In this document: piece after piece, positions 1 to 11,352 of the stretch
Layout: each line of letters starts with the position of its first letter
How positions within the stretch are numbered: the first letter of the stretch is position 1
Source: Lumbricus terrestris
Taxonomy: Eukaryota; Annelida; Clitellata; Crassiclitellata; Lumbricidae
DNA length: 64,000 nucleotides
NCBI GenBank assembly: GCA_949752735.1
Contig: OX457038.1
Coordinates: 62,941,752 to 63,005,751, forward strand
Reading direction: 5' to 3'
The notes under the pieces: generated by a model
Database searches by the model: none
What the model saw: the letters and a program-made list of their open reading frames with translations, nothing else
What the model was told of the DNA's origin: nothing
Program-made: the position numbers and the translations under genes

Positions 1-17
1 AATATCACTGGGACTAT

Positions 18-150
18 GACGACGATGACGATGAAGATAATGACGATGACAACGATGTTGAAGATGGCGACGACGACGATAAAATCATGACGATCATGAA
101 ATCATGACAATGACGACGATGACAAAATGATGATGACGATTATGAATTCG
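18..150. repeat. (GAC/GAT)n imperfect microsatellite
   Basis: Runs of GAC, GAT, GAA and ATG triplets alternate here without a sustained coding frame. This is a degenerate trinucleotide repeat. Confidence 0.8.
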
Positions 151-520
151 CAATGATGCTTATTTGTAGAGAACCTGTTTCCGTCATCGACATACTGAAA
201 ACTGTGTCAAAAAGCCGCCGCTCGTCAGAATTCGAGTAAGTGCAGCAATTAGAGAAACGTACTGCACCCGATGTGGTGTATTCGGTTACGCTGGTTGTAG
301 TGCCATTTGCCCTTTACCGGTGTGGCGGCCTAACGAGGCTAATAGCAAGGTACGGTAGCGGATTTTCGGGTCGTTTGATGTCTCGCGAATGCATTCTGGT
401 TGTCGTGGGATTTAAGGAAAGAGCTGGAACGGGAGGAGATGTACTATCTGATGTAGGGGAAGCAGGGATGGAACGCACCAAGGAACAGATGGACGGATTA
501 ATGGGTGTGTGGGAGACTGA

Positions 521-562
521 CGATGGATTGATGGATTTATGGATGGATCGATGGATGGATGG
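521..562. repeat. (GGAT)n microsatellite
   Basis: GATG/GGAT tetranucleotides repeat almost without interruption. The short open frames over it on both strands are by-products of the repeat. Confidence 0.8.
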
Positions 563-1076
563 AAGAGTGGAGGACTGAATGTTGTGTGCGACAACAATTG
601 CGGTGGTGTATCTGCTTTCTTCCCTTTCCCTTCCCTCCGTTGCTCCTCTTCCCTAAGTTCCCTTCCTCTTTGTACTCTTCTGACTTTTCTTGCTTCTCTG
701 CTGTTATCCTCTCATATACGGTCTTCTCCTCCTCTGCATTCTCGTCATTCTCCGGTAGACCTATAATTGTGAATAGGCAAATCACGAATCTCCTCCGAGC
801 TAGACGCAGTAGGCTACCGTGAATAATTGTCGTGATTTGGGGGATTTTCTTAAATTAATGCAACACGACTTTTGGAAGTGACAACGTCAAGGTTTAGGGA
901 TTACAGACTAGAACTTGGTGCTATATGATAATCAGATTAGCCTATGCAACCAATAATTCTACGCTTTTCTTATAAATATTATTGCGCCTTGTTTGGTCGG
1001 ATCTCAGGAAATAGAAGCGTGATCTCCTGCCGTGAATTTGCCGTCATTTTCCTTTATTCCTACAAGATCTAGGATA
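563..1076. other. No gene seen; pyrimidine-rich tract
   Basis: About 605-740 is strongly pyrimidine-rich on the plus strand (CTTCCCTTTCCC-type runs). The remainder is AT-rich and shows no coding signature or repeat boundary that I can see. Confidence 0.5.
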
Positions 1077-1084
1077 GGCTAAGG

Positions 1085-1960
1085 CAGGGGTCTCAAACTC
1101 AAGTCAGTATGTGGGCCGCATTTGGAAATTTTAATGACTCGCGGGCCGCAACATAAAAATATTCTCGTGCACGTGAAATTAGTTATGTGTCATTGCAGCA
1201 TACAATACTGTAATTATGATATGACCCTGTAAAATTCTCATAATATTATATTTTAAGTGTAACTTTAATGGTACTACAAACAAAATTGAAAAACATTCTA
1301 TCCCAATTATGGAAAAATGCATGAGCGCTATAACTGAAGAAATTCTGCCGTAATCAAAATTTTAAATGACTCTAATTTTTAAAGTTTCCTAAGCAATGTT
1401 CAGAGTAATTCAACTCGAATTTAGTTAGGCCAAGAGACTCTGAGCGTTTTAAGTGTTCTAAATGTTCTAGGCTAAGTCCTCTAAACCAAAGTCACAAAAA
1501 TTATAGGAATAAACATAGGACCTATACCTGTTAATGTAATTGTTCAAAACCAAGCAAATGGAAGTTAATTTGCAAAACTAAACACACGCGGAAGTGACAT
1601 TTGTCAACTTCTCATCATCTGGGAAGATACGAATCGACAATTATTGCGGAGATACTCTATTTCGCGACACCGGTATAAAACTTCGCTGTAGCATACTTCT
1701 GCTTCGGCGTTGCATCTCACTGAAAGTCCACTAATTCCATCTGCATATATGCCTATATCTGCTGTTGGGGACTCAATGTCCTCAGCAAAAGGAGTAGAAA
1801 GCAGTTTAAACATTGTTTCAAATCGTAAAGAAACTCCAAAATTCTTTTTTAGACCGATTTCTAATTTTTTTAAATCAAACCCCAGGAGGCTGTTCGCGGG
1901 CCGCATTAATCGGGTTCGCGGGCCGCATGCGGCCCGCGGGCCGCGTGTTTGAGACCCCTG
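1085..1960. mobile_element. Non-autonomous hAT element with perfect 8-bp target duplication
   Basis: The ends are CAGGGGTCTCAAACTC on the left and GTTTGAGACCCCTG on the right. They are flanked by identical 8-bp copies of GGCTAAGG (1077-1084 and 1961-1968). An 8-bp duplication and CAGGGG termini are hallmarks of the hAT superfamily. Both ends also carry repeated GCGGGCCGC words. The 876-bp length leaves no room for a full transposase, but a decayed transposase C-terminal fragment lies inside on the minus strand. Part of the interior (about 1320-1595) is related, in inverted orientation, to 41240-41525. Confidence 0.9.
1604..1906 (-). pseudogene. hAT transposase C-terminal fragment
   Basis: A 100-residue open frame inside the hAT element contains FKLLSTPFAEDIES. 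This resembles the segment ahead of the dimerisation domain in hAT transposases of the Tip100/GTF2IRD2-like group (family knowledge). The similarity fades after this motif, and the usual downstream FGSTY and CE motifs are absent, so it is a truncated relic and not a working enzyme. No start codon context or upstream domain remains. Confidence 0.5.
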
Positions 1961-1968
1961 GGCTAAGG

Positions 1969-4084
1969 CTACCGTGAATTTTGAACAGATTTGCAGTGAA
2001 TTTCTATTATCCCTTTAACAATATGTGTCGTATCTCACTTCCTCCTCCTTATTCGCTGAACGATGCCTGCCTGTCTGTCTGTCTGTCTGTCTGTCTTGCT
2101 GTCTGTCCATTTGTCTTCCAACTAAAGTCGACCAACGTAACAAGGAATGTCTGGCAAACAGCAGACACCAGCAGATGTAGACCAGAACCTGTTTCACATT
2201 GAAGAGTCAACTGCCTACATCGCAAAACCAATCATTTTGATTGTGACCTGGTTGTTAAAATAGCCTACAGGCCTATACTGACTTAATTCGGGTGTGTGTT
2301 AGAAGCGTCAGAAATTTTGCATGCAAGAAGTATTATAACCTCCTGCAGGAATAACGATAATTAAATTAAATTAATTAATTGATCATTTGAATGACTTCTT
2401 TGCTCTACTAGTGTATCACACTTTAATCGCATAGGCCCTAGGCCTACTAGTAAATTATTAAACCACTCATGCATAGCCTACTATAGGCCTAATGCAATAT
2501 TATAGCCTAGATGTAAACAGCAGCTGTCAGATTTTTCTTGGGAGCGTCATTCCTGGGGGCTTCCCTCTGGAGATGCCTAGATTATTATAAGCACTGGCCA
2601 ATGGCCATACACAAGCGCATTAGCGATATCTCAAAATAGACCTATATGCCATACAAAAACATCGGGTGATAACCTTAAAGAAACGGTGTGATAATGACTG
2701 TGAATGTGGTTACGTGAGACTGTGAGAGGGCATGGGCACTGTATAGGCCTACGTTGGATAAGGTCGATTAGGCTACCAGATGCGGAATTCTAAAGCAAAA
2801 TGTATCGGACGAATATATATCTGCATGCAATCCAATCAGTGATCTATTCCAGAATCAGTCGCATAGTGTCTGAGTTCACACTAGACATCATTTTCGCACT
2901 AAAAACTCGCTTTTCATTGATCTCGGCTAGCGATGATTTTTTTTGAGGTGGCAGAAACACATCTCGCATCGCCTTTGATTTATCGCCGGCCTTTGACAGC
3001 GCTGATCAGAGAGCAGTTCGGAATTGCTCCCGATTGTAACGATGACAGAAGCGATATGTTACTATAATGTTAGATTCTGAACGACTGTCGGCCACGTCGT
3101 TTTCTCTCTCGTTATTCTGGTTTCGTTATATTTATGTAGGCTAAAGGACTTTGGATATTTGCCAAAAGTTTACAATTTATTTTACGGTTAAAACTCAATT
3201 AGGGCGCTATAGATGAAATTTATGCGACCTGGTTGCGGCTAGCGTATATCCTACTGGGTAGGCCTACAATAATTATAAAACAGAGGTTACATTAACCTGC
3301 ATATTCCACCAAACACACCTCGAAATAGTCCTGCGCCTAATACTGACCGTCGTTGATTGTCTCTTTCAGAGTCTGGGTCGCTTCTCGTCCGTCTTCTCTC
3401 AACGACACCACGTGCGCCAGTCGACCTCCGCGATGACCGCAACCCTTGACCCTTCGGCCTTCACCTTCCGTTCGCTGTCCCTAAGACACGGGCTGAAGGT
3501 CGCCACGCCCACCGACAGACCATCACGTGCTTTCTGATGACGCAGCGGCGCCGCTCAACTTTGAGAAGTGCCGTTGATGAGCGCAATCGCGTTATGCGGG
3601 CGCTTCTGTAACCAATGTGTCGCTTGCACGACGCAGCTCTTCTGTGGTTGCCAGGATCTTCTGCTTTGAAAACCTCGTCTCGTCTTTCTGTTGGGCCTTT
3701 CAGGTTTGAATACGCAACTAGCTGCCATGGCGTGGACCATTTGTTGCATCGAACGAACTGCATGGAGACATATTGGAGAGTGGACAATTAACGTACATTC
3801 CAAGTGGACATTGCAATTTAAAAATTATTAATTTTTATTTACATTATTATTACATAGCATATTATAATTACATTTTTAGTAGGGCCTATATGGACAGCCC
3901 CACTTGAAAGAAACGACAAAATTAGTAGGACCATTTCCTTTGCCTTAGCCAAGGTCTGCGTCCAAAGATATTAGAGTTTTTAGTCGTCGACTTTAAGCTC
4001 TTTGCTACGCCTACTAATTAGGCCTACCTCTTGCGGCAATCAGATGCATATTATTATTATACTAATAATACTTATATATATAGG
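1969..4084. other. No supported gene; one weak exon-like stretch
   Basis: Apart from the CTGT repeat this is AT-rich sequence with many TAGGCCTA words. Around 3371-3538 (plus) a good splice acceptor (TCTCTTTCAG) is followed by a GC-richer open frame of about 55 codons that ends in TGA. It could be a terminal exon, but I recognise no family and see no upstream partner, so I do not call it a gene. Confidence 0.35.
2066..2108. repeat. (CTGT)n microsatellite
   Basis: CTGT/GTCT tetranucleotide repeated about nine times with one interruption. It accounts for the overlapping open frames on both strands. Confidence 0.85.

Positions 4085-4142
<58 letters not shown>
4085..4142. repeat. (AT)n microsatellite
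   Basis: Nearly pure dinucleotide AT run of about 58 bp. Confidence 0.9.
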
Positions 4143-4144
<2 letters not shown>

Positions 4145-4953
4145 GTTTAATCAGAAACCAGGTTGACAAGCCGCAACACAGTTACAAGATGAACAGAAAA
4201 ATAGTTATAAAAATTATATGAAAAAAAAAATAAAATAATACTTATTATTAGCATGACAGAGTTTAAAGCTATTTATTCTGGTAGGCTAATAATAATTATT
4301 GCTCTGGTAATAACAACATGCGTAATTATTTATTATTAGCCTATATTTGTTTAATGGTACTAGTATCTACAAAAGGCGCTCGTTCAAACAGACCATTGGA
4401 GATTATATGGGCGCTCTGCCATGTTAACATTTAATTCGAAGAAATCGACAACTTCAATTGGGTCGCTTTAGGCTACTTATATTGTCGGCGCCGCTCGTTC
4501 TAGACCAATTCTCAGTCCCAACAAAGCCTAAGTTCTTTTAAAGTTCTTTTTCAACCCCTCCAAGAACGGAAACCAAACTCCGCCCATGACGAGATCTCAG
4601 TTCTCATTCACACAGAAGAACAGCCCATTAGGAGCAATGCCGTAGCTAGAGGATACTTTAATTGGGCGTTTGAACACCGCCGCCCCACCCCACCGAAATA
4701 ATGTAAAAACACAGTGAAATCATGCATTTGCCAGTGCATGGTGTAAGAAGAACTAACCTTACACTACATGTACGGTATGTAATGTATTGGCCGTCCAGAC
4801 CCCTTTTTTGAGAGCTCACGACGCTTCTCCAAACCCATCAGTCAGCCGATTTGGTTACTTGTGCCTTGTGGGCTTGCACACGGTCGAGTATTAAACACAC
4901 CCCGAAATAAAATTCTGGCTACGACCTTGATTAGGCTAGCCCAAAAGACAGCC
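4143..4953. other. No gene seen
   Basis: AT-rich and without long open frames or recognised repeats. It ends where homology with unit 2 begins (the CTCGTCAATGAATGAATG region). Confidence 0.4.
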
Positions 4954-5801
4954 ATATGACTATGCATTCATCGACTTCATTTTCTCGTCAATGAATGAAT
5001 GAATGTATAAATGAATGAATGGACGAATCAATCATTTAATATTGACGCATAGGCACTGAAATTGACATTGCTTACAGCAACGGCCTACCCAAATTATTAG
5101 GGTAAGCAAATTATCTTAGAAGCAATGAGAGGACACAAAAATTAGTGATGCAATGAATAATAATAATTATGAGTCAGTGTAACTAAAGAATGAGAAACAT
5201 ATTATGTATCCAGTCTAACATAATAACACAAAAAATAACACAAACACAATAATGTGTCGAGCATAATGATGGTAAAAATGGTCTCAATGTCTACCTTCAT
5301 TACCAACCAAATACCAACTAAATACCTCTCCAACTTTATGCATAATATGCATAAAGTTGAAATGTCGTTATGCCTCTATCAGCGACATTTGTTTCACCCC
5401 TTGCAATCTACAGACCGTCTTGACCTGTTATTTTTGGCCCTGGTGTTCAGTGTGCCTTGACTCAGGGCCGAGCACTTGCTGCGATAGGTCCCTTCACATG
5501 GAATGGTCTTTCCTCTCTTTGATGGGCTAAGTTCATGTCTTGGCTCTTCCCTGCATCCTCTCGCTCTATCTCAAGACGTTTCTTTTCCTCGGGGTCTCCT
5601 GTGCTGAAAGCGACTCTGAAAAGTCTGTGCTGTGAAAGGTGCCCTATAAATTTTTTATAAGATACAATTTCATTTGAAATACATGTTAAGCATTGCAACC
5701 CATCTTCATTTTTACTAATCACATGAATTCTATTCTAGCAGAAAAGTTTTAACTGTGCAGCATCAAGAACAAATTGTCCGATTAAGTCTTTAACTAATCC
5801 A
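4954..5801. other. 3' flank of zinc-finger exon A
   Basis: Holds ATGAATGA repeats (about 4990-5020), then a stretch at about 5460-5660 that ends in GCCCTATAAATT and resembles the 3' terminus of CR1/L2-like LINEs. All of it is shared with unit 2. It probably includes the 3' UTR of the minus-strand finger gene; I see no clear polyadenylation signal. Confidence 0.4.
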
Positions 5802-8028
5802 CTAGGCTAGACATATACTTGTATCAGATACATCAGACACTTTGATTTTTCTGTCAATTTCAATGTTCTCTGACAGCAACTTCGATGTGCCATCAATCTT
5901 GTGACAGCGCATGAAGTGGAGGCGTAGGTCGACCTTGTTCTTGTAGCTCTTGTCACAGATTTCACATGCGTACGGTTTTTCTCCTGTGTGCGTTCGCATG
6001 TGGCGGCTCAGATGCTGCGACTGCACGAACGACTTTACGCACACCGTACAGCGAAATGGCTTATAGCCGGTGTGAGTACGAATATGAATCGTGAGCGTAC
6101 TATTGCTTGCGAACTGCTTGCCGCAGATTTTGCACTTGTATGGCCTCTCACCCGTGTGGATTCTATGATGTTCTATGAGGCTAGCTTTACAGGTAAACTG
6201 CTTGTTGCAGATTCCGCACTTGAACCGTCTTTCCCCACTGCGTGTCATCGTATGTCGTTTCATGTGTTGGCTTAATTGAGATTTGCTTCCAAACGAATTT
6301 GAACAGACCACGCAATCAAACGGTTTGATCCCCGAATGCGTTGTGAGGTGCACCGCGAGCGCAGTTTTTTGAGTGAAGCCTTTCTGGCAGACGTAACAAA
6401 CGAATGGTCGCTCGCCCGTGTGAAGTCTCATGTGAAGGCGAAGCTGAGAGGAATCTGAGAACGTTTTTCCACACGTTTCGCAGCGCACTGGCTTCTGCCT
6501 GTGTCGTTTTACGTGGCGTCGGAGTGAAGTTGCCGAGATACAATTCTTTCCACAATGGTCACAAAGATAAGTCGTTGGGTGCTTAATAATAGAATTGAAA
6601 TCAATAACCTGACTGAATTGGTGCACCTCGATAGCATGTTTCTCCATGTTGGCCTTGCTTGTCTGCTTGCAGCTGCAGAGTGCACACTCGAAATCGTGGT
6701 TCTGCCTGTGTCGTTTTACGTGGCGTTGGAGTGAAGTTGCCGAGATACAGTTCTTTCCACATTGGTCACAAAGATAAGTCGTTGGGTGCTTAATAATCGA
6801 GCTGAAATCGACAACCTGACTGATTTGATGCACTTCAAAAGCATGTTTCTCCATGTCGGCCTTGCTTGTCTGTTTGCAGCTGCAAAGTGCACACTCGAAA
6901 TCGTGGTGTATATTCACGTGGTCTGCGAGGTCAGTTTTCCGGGTGAATCCCTTGCCGCAGAAATCACAGATGAATGGATGACGTACAGTGTGAAGTAATT
7001 GGTGTCGCTCCATATTTTCCTGCAGCGTAAAACGCTTCTTGCAGCATGGGCACTCGTGTGGTTTTTCTCCTGTGTGTGTCACACTGTGGCTTTTCAGGCT
7101 GTCAGGCGTAATAAAATGCAAACCGCAATCATCACATTTGTGGTTCTTTCGTGGGTAGATTCCAAGGTGACGTTTTATGTGATACCTCATGTTATTTCTC
7201 GAACCTAATGTGCGGTTGCAGTAGGTACACACATTGCACTGGTCCCAATGATGCTTTATCTTGTGCCATAACAGTTCAAGTTCAGTCACAAATGTCTCTA
7301 CATTTGGCTCCTTGCAGTGTTGACACTTGTACGCTTGGTTGCCGCTGCTACTAGATACATCTGCTAGCTTGCCAATCCCATTGGATACCAGAGTCCCTAC
7401 AGCACCTGATGGATCAACCATATTCAAAATACCTCGATGAGTTTTGGAATTCAGTTCTCTGTTGCTATTGACAATTGTCTCATGCACACCATAACTGTCT
7501 GAATCCAAAGCATTAACAATCCTCAGGTTTTGGTCAAGTAGAACTGGCAAGTTGTTTGGTTCCGGTGGGTTAGTGCTAGAAGAATGAACACCAATGGCAG
7601 GTCGGTTCAGTTCAAAGAGGGGTGACTTTAGCACGGAGAGAGCTGGTCCCATTACTAGTTTTGCCACAATGAAGCCTGTAGGAACAAGGGCGCTGCCCGA
7701 CATTCTTCCTTTCATGTCACTCTTGTCCCCGGCTTTTCTGTGCTTTGCTTTTGGCCGTTCTTCGTCCCGGTTTCTCAATCTTTTCAGCATTGCCAAATTG
7801 CACAGACTGCTTTCCTCCGAATCCTTCCCCATTAGAGATCTTCGACTATCATTTGGAGTGACGTCAACAACCATTACCTGGTTACATGCATCTGCAGATG
7901 AAGGCTTTTTGTCTACTGATGATTCACAAGGTGCGTGTAGCTTCTGCATTGAATCTTTCAGACTGGTTCCATTGTCTGTAACCTCTGTTTTGATAAATTC
8001 TGACGAACTGGGTGGATGCCTGACACTC
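5802..8028 (-). CDS. C2H2 zinc-finger exon of THAP/BTB-ZF gene, unit 1
   Basis: Terminal coding exon of a BTB zinc-finger transcription factor, presumably a nuclear sequence-specific DNA-binding protein. The acceptor GTGATTACAG ends at 8029; the exon starts in phase 2 and closes with TAG at 5802. A roughly 230-residue linker with a basic nuclear-signal-like stretch (KRLRNRDEERPKAKHRKAG) leads into 16 C2H2 fingers, the first of them degenerate. TGEKP-type linkers join several fingers. Fingers 6-7 and 8-9 form a duplicated two-finger module of about 69 residues, each half reading FECALCSCKQTSKA then YLCD.CGKNCISATSL. The open frame continues upstream through the acceptor, but that part is intron. 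The frame is intact and close to its unit 2 paralogue. It is called as an exon because the phase matches the BTB exon exactly and the homologous boundaries agree in three copies. Confidence 0.9.
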
Positions 8029-8810
8029 CTGTAATCACAACCCAAATTTTCTATGTAAAATATCATAGTTTGACTTTCATTGGACTTCTCGTCCCTATCA
8101 CCCCACACACTGCTGAATGGTTAAGGAAAGAATGCAGAATATAACACAAAAAAGCAGTCAAAAAAAACCTCAAAGTCAAAACCCTCAGTTATAGATAGGA
8201 AGAAAATGAAAATCTTGAAACAGAATCACATGACTGTTGATATGATGGTGGGTCAAGGCAGTAATGCTTCATCCATCAGTCATTGGTTGCTACAAAGTTA
8301 AGTCGTTGTGAACACCACATACCACGATATAATATCTGGTTTAAAAAAACATACTGTAGGTAAATCAGGCAAGATGCTGAAACGACCCTAAAGAAGAGAC
8401 AAGCCCAGGAAAAGATTGATCTTAGTCAAACTCTAACTTAAGCAAAAAGATATTCTACAGTGTCAATCTTTACCAGAAGACACACGCAGTCTGGAATCAG
8501 CAATGACAAAAGGCAAGCTAAAACTCAAGAGATAATCTGGTCTACACTGTCTTACCCTGAAGCAACCCTGTCAAAAGTCTAGTCTACTCTAAAGTCAGCA
8601 GTAATGCAGTTGACACATTTGATCTACAGGAATGGTGAGGTGAAACACATGACTGGGCTTGGAGGAGTTAAGAGATTAAAAATACAAGGTGGTGATGCAT
8701 AGAGCTACACTCTTGATGTGTACTGCACTACAATACATTGTAAACACGAATTTCTATATACACATGACCAAATACCATGCCTGCAAGCATTAACAAAATC
8801 GTCAACCTAC
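8029..8810. other. Intron between BTB and finger exons, unit 1
   Basis: A 782-bp intron with donor GTAGGT at 8810 and acceptor TTACAG at 8029 (minus strand). No repeat stands out. The paralogous intron in unit 2 carries a LINE insertion at the position matching about 8731. Confidence 0.75.
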
Positions 8811-9213
8811 CTCATAAAAGTCATCTCACATTCATGCAGCATGTGCATGCTGAGACCCAAATCTGACAGTTTATCAAACAGCATAGACATCTGGCCCATC
8901 TGAGAGTAGATTCTGGGTAGTAATAGCTTGCCCGTGTAGACGAAATGTACAGCAATCTCTAGCACGTCAAGTTCAACTTCCGGAAAGCAGAGATGGTAAG
9001 GTCCGGATGAAGGTTTTTCCTCAATGGCCATCAGGAAAACAGGACTGACTGCAGCCAATAAAGCACTGTGTGCCTTTAAATCCCTGCCACATTTCGCCAC
9101 CAAAACAGCATCACAGAGGAAGCCATTCTTGCGGTATTTCTCGAGGGTCTCTGCAATGCTCGTGAAGTGCTCACCTGTTCCCGTCGACTTTAAGGGAATA
9201 TCACCATTTTTAC
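8811..9213 (-). CDS. BTB/POZ exon of THAP/BTB-ZF gene, unit 1
   Basis: A 403-bp internal exon coding a BTB/POZ domain, a dimerisation and co-repressor recruitment module. Acceptor TGTTATTTCAG precedes 9213; donor GTAGGT follows 8811. The exon enters in phase 1 (two bases complete a split codon) and leaves in phase 2, matching the finger exon. BTB signatures in order are GFLCDAVLVAKCGRDLKAH, SALLAAVSPVF, FVYTGKLLLP, and a leucine-rich helix ending HECEMTF. No in-frame ATG occurs before VFLMAIEEK in mid-domain, so the start codon must lie in an upstream exon. The only in-phase upstream coding exons I see on this strand carry THAP domains. A stand-alone BTB protein is therefore unlikely; an unseen short 5' exon remains possible. 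Confidence 0.88.
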
Positions 9214-9785
9214 CTGAAATAACATGAACGTCAGACTTCAGCAGAGTATCTTACAAACTGTCTTCCAAAGTGCCAAATTTAAAACACTCAAAAATTGTAA
9301 ACCATTCATTCTCAAGTATTCACACCTCAACTCAAAGAGGACTCTTTAAAGATGCAGCACTGGGTCACCTGTAACTTTTCAAAACTCAGTAACATGCAAG
9401 TGCCATTTTCTAATAATCATCCAGCTAAGTTGGAAAAAGTGAAATTCCAAAGTGGTATTACTATTCTATTGCTTTCTATCAGTTGTTCAAGACCTTCCTC
9501 CTTAGCCATGGGCAGGCTGGGAGTGCGACTGAGTTGGCTTCTTAAAGAGACGCTATATAAATTTCAGAATAACTGAAGGAACGAACTATTACTAGTAGCT
9601 GTAATAGTGGAAGTAGTAATTGTAGTGGTTACATAAGCAATTAAGCCAATGAAACCAGTAAAATGCGACACTGGTGACTGATGTATCTATAAATACCAAT
9701 TTCTTTCTATTTAAATATGGCGATTGCACAGACATACTTTAAAACCCTCCACAGAATGTCCCACACATACACAACATACCTTTAA
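9214..9785. other. Intron upstream of BTB exon A, proximal part
   Basis: Intronic sequence shared with units 2 and 3. Apart from the LINE-like relic there is no gene. It runs up to the mariner insertion at 9786. Confidence 0.55.
9470..9566 (+). repeat. Possible LINE 3'-end relic, shared by all units
   Basis: QLFKTFLL-like codons are followed by ACGCTATATAAATTTCAG, resembling the end of CR1/L2-like LINEs. It recurs at about 47330-47430 and 61200-61290, so it predates all three units. Confidence 0.35.
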
Positions 9786-10477
9786 CAGTGTCCGGATGAA
9801 AAGTAGAACATAACAAAAAGGTGTCATAACTCGGTCAAAACTTTTAGGATTTGTCTGAAATTTTAGACGCAACAACAGTGACCATATTGACACGAGATCC
9901 TAAAGCCGATTAGAAATATTCGTGAGTTTTTCAAATTTATGAGCGTCTGAGATGCAGCACCGAAATATGTAACTTTCCAACATGCAAAAGCTGAAAGTAA
10001 AATTCAGCTATATGATAAAAAAGTACCGCAAAATGTCCGCTTTGTTCACAAACACACGCCCGTAGACGTAGTAGCTGTCCCAGGAGACAGTTGGCTTCAT
10101 ATCGCGCAGCTGTGCCCACCCAGCATCCAGACCTCGAACCAGAGTACATGTACTGGAGGAGTGCGTTTTTCATTCCCGTATTCATGACATCGATAACCGT
10201 AGGGAGCATCTGATTGAAGAGTGGCAGCTGTTTGACCAGGCGATCATCGACCGGACCATCAAACAGTAGCATCTACGTCTACGGTCGTGTGTTCGTGAAC
10301 AAAAAGGACATTCTGAACACCATAGGCTATATAGCTGAATTTTACTTCCTTTCAGCATTTGCATGTTGGAAAGTTCCATTTTTCGGTGCTGCATCTCAAA
10401 CGCTCATAAATTTGAAAAACTCAAGAATATTTCTAATCGGCTTTAGGATCTCTTGTAAATATGGTCACTGTTGTTGT

Positions 10478-10686
10478 TGTCAGGATTGTTCCTGCGGGAA
10501 GAGTTTACATACTTATTTTTTCTGTTGTTGTAAACATTGTGATAGCAGGTGAACAGTGTAGATTGGAGTGTGGAAAGAATGGCGACTGGAATAAAACACA
10601 ACGAGAAGATATAATAATATATTTCATGTTTAAAACGACGCCACTTGTTTTGGTTTCTTTTAATGCGACCGAACTAACTCTTCACA
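10478..10686 (+). repeat. 5' LTR of Gmr1-like element
   Basis: 209 bp, beginning TGTCAGGATTG and ending CTCTTCACA. It matches 18712-18920 except for two adjacent bases. Confidence 0.95.
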
Positions 10687-10688
10687 TT

Positions 10689-10706
10689 TGGTGCCGTGAC
10701 CAGGAT
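10689..10706 (+). promoter_or_regulatory. Primer binding site of Gmr1-like element
   Basis: TGGTGCCGTGACCAGGAT starts two bases after the LTR, the expected place for the tRNA primer site. I could not assign the primer tRNA. Confidence 0.6.
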
Positions 10707-11352
10707 TCGTAAAGTTTAATACGAGGTCGGTCGAGGAGTTGAGTTGAGTTGACAGTTGGAACGTTGCGTTTGAGACACTTCTGCGTTGCGGTGAAAGTGA
10801 AGGTCATCGGGTCATTCGGTGAATCTGTCGTGGTTTGTCGACCCTCTACAAGAACTACATCTGCGTCTGGAACGGTATTGTCAGAGGATATTCTGGATAC
10901 ACGCTTCGGTGTTCGGCGGTCGGTGTGACGAATTTATTTTCTCACGTGGAGGAAGACGGTGGCTGGGAAGGTTTAATTCCAGCATTGCGGACTGGCTAGC
11001 GGTGTGTTAGCTGGTTGGCCGTTTCTTCTGAACGATTGTCGGAGCAACTCTGAGGACTTCAGAGGACTGGAGTGGTCTGGTGTTCAACGCAGGAAGGTGA
11101 ATTCAAGTCGAGGCGTTGGGTCTGGTTCAACTGAACTTGTCCCTTTGGTGGACTTTTCACGAGTGAACGGTGGAGAATCAAGAAATTTCAGTGCAACCAA
11201 GTCAAGGGTTGTGGTGTCAAGGACATTGAAGTCAACATTTCTGTACAGTCTGGATACGGAGTCAAGGACAATATCTAAGGATTTTGCCTGAAGGGTATCA
11301 TTGATTCTTGTATTGTACTGTCATTTTGTTTTTGTATGTGTGCTAACACAAC
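10707..11352 (+). other. Untranslated leader of Gmr1-like element
   Basis: Lies between the primer site and the gag start. The short open frames here do not resemble known proteins. Confidence 0.5.

Noticed and set aside
240..822. Several overlapping open frames on both strands
   Set aside because: They span a GGAT microsatellite and a pyrimidine-rich tract, start at non-ATG or weak codons and show no domain.
5988..8034. Plus-strand frames of 60-146 codons opposite the finger exon
   Set aside because: Antisense shadows of the zinc-finger coding strand; they recur in unit 2 only because the sense strand is conserved.
10819..11291. Short frames ahead of gag in the Gmr1-like element
   Set aside because: They lie in the expected untranslated leader and resemble nothing known.
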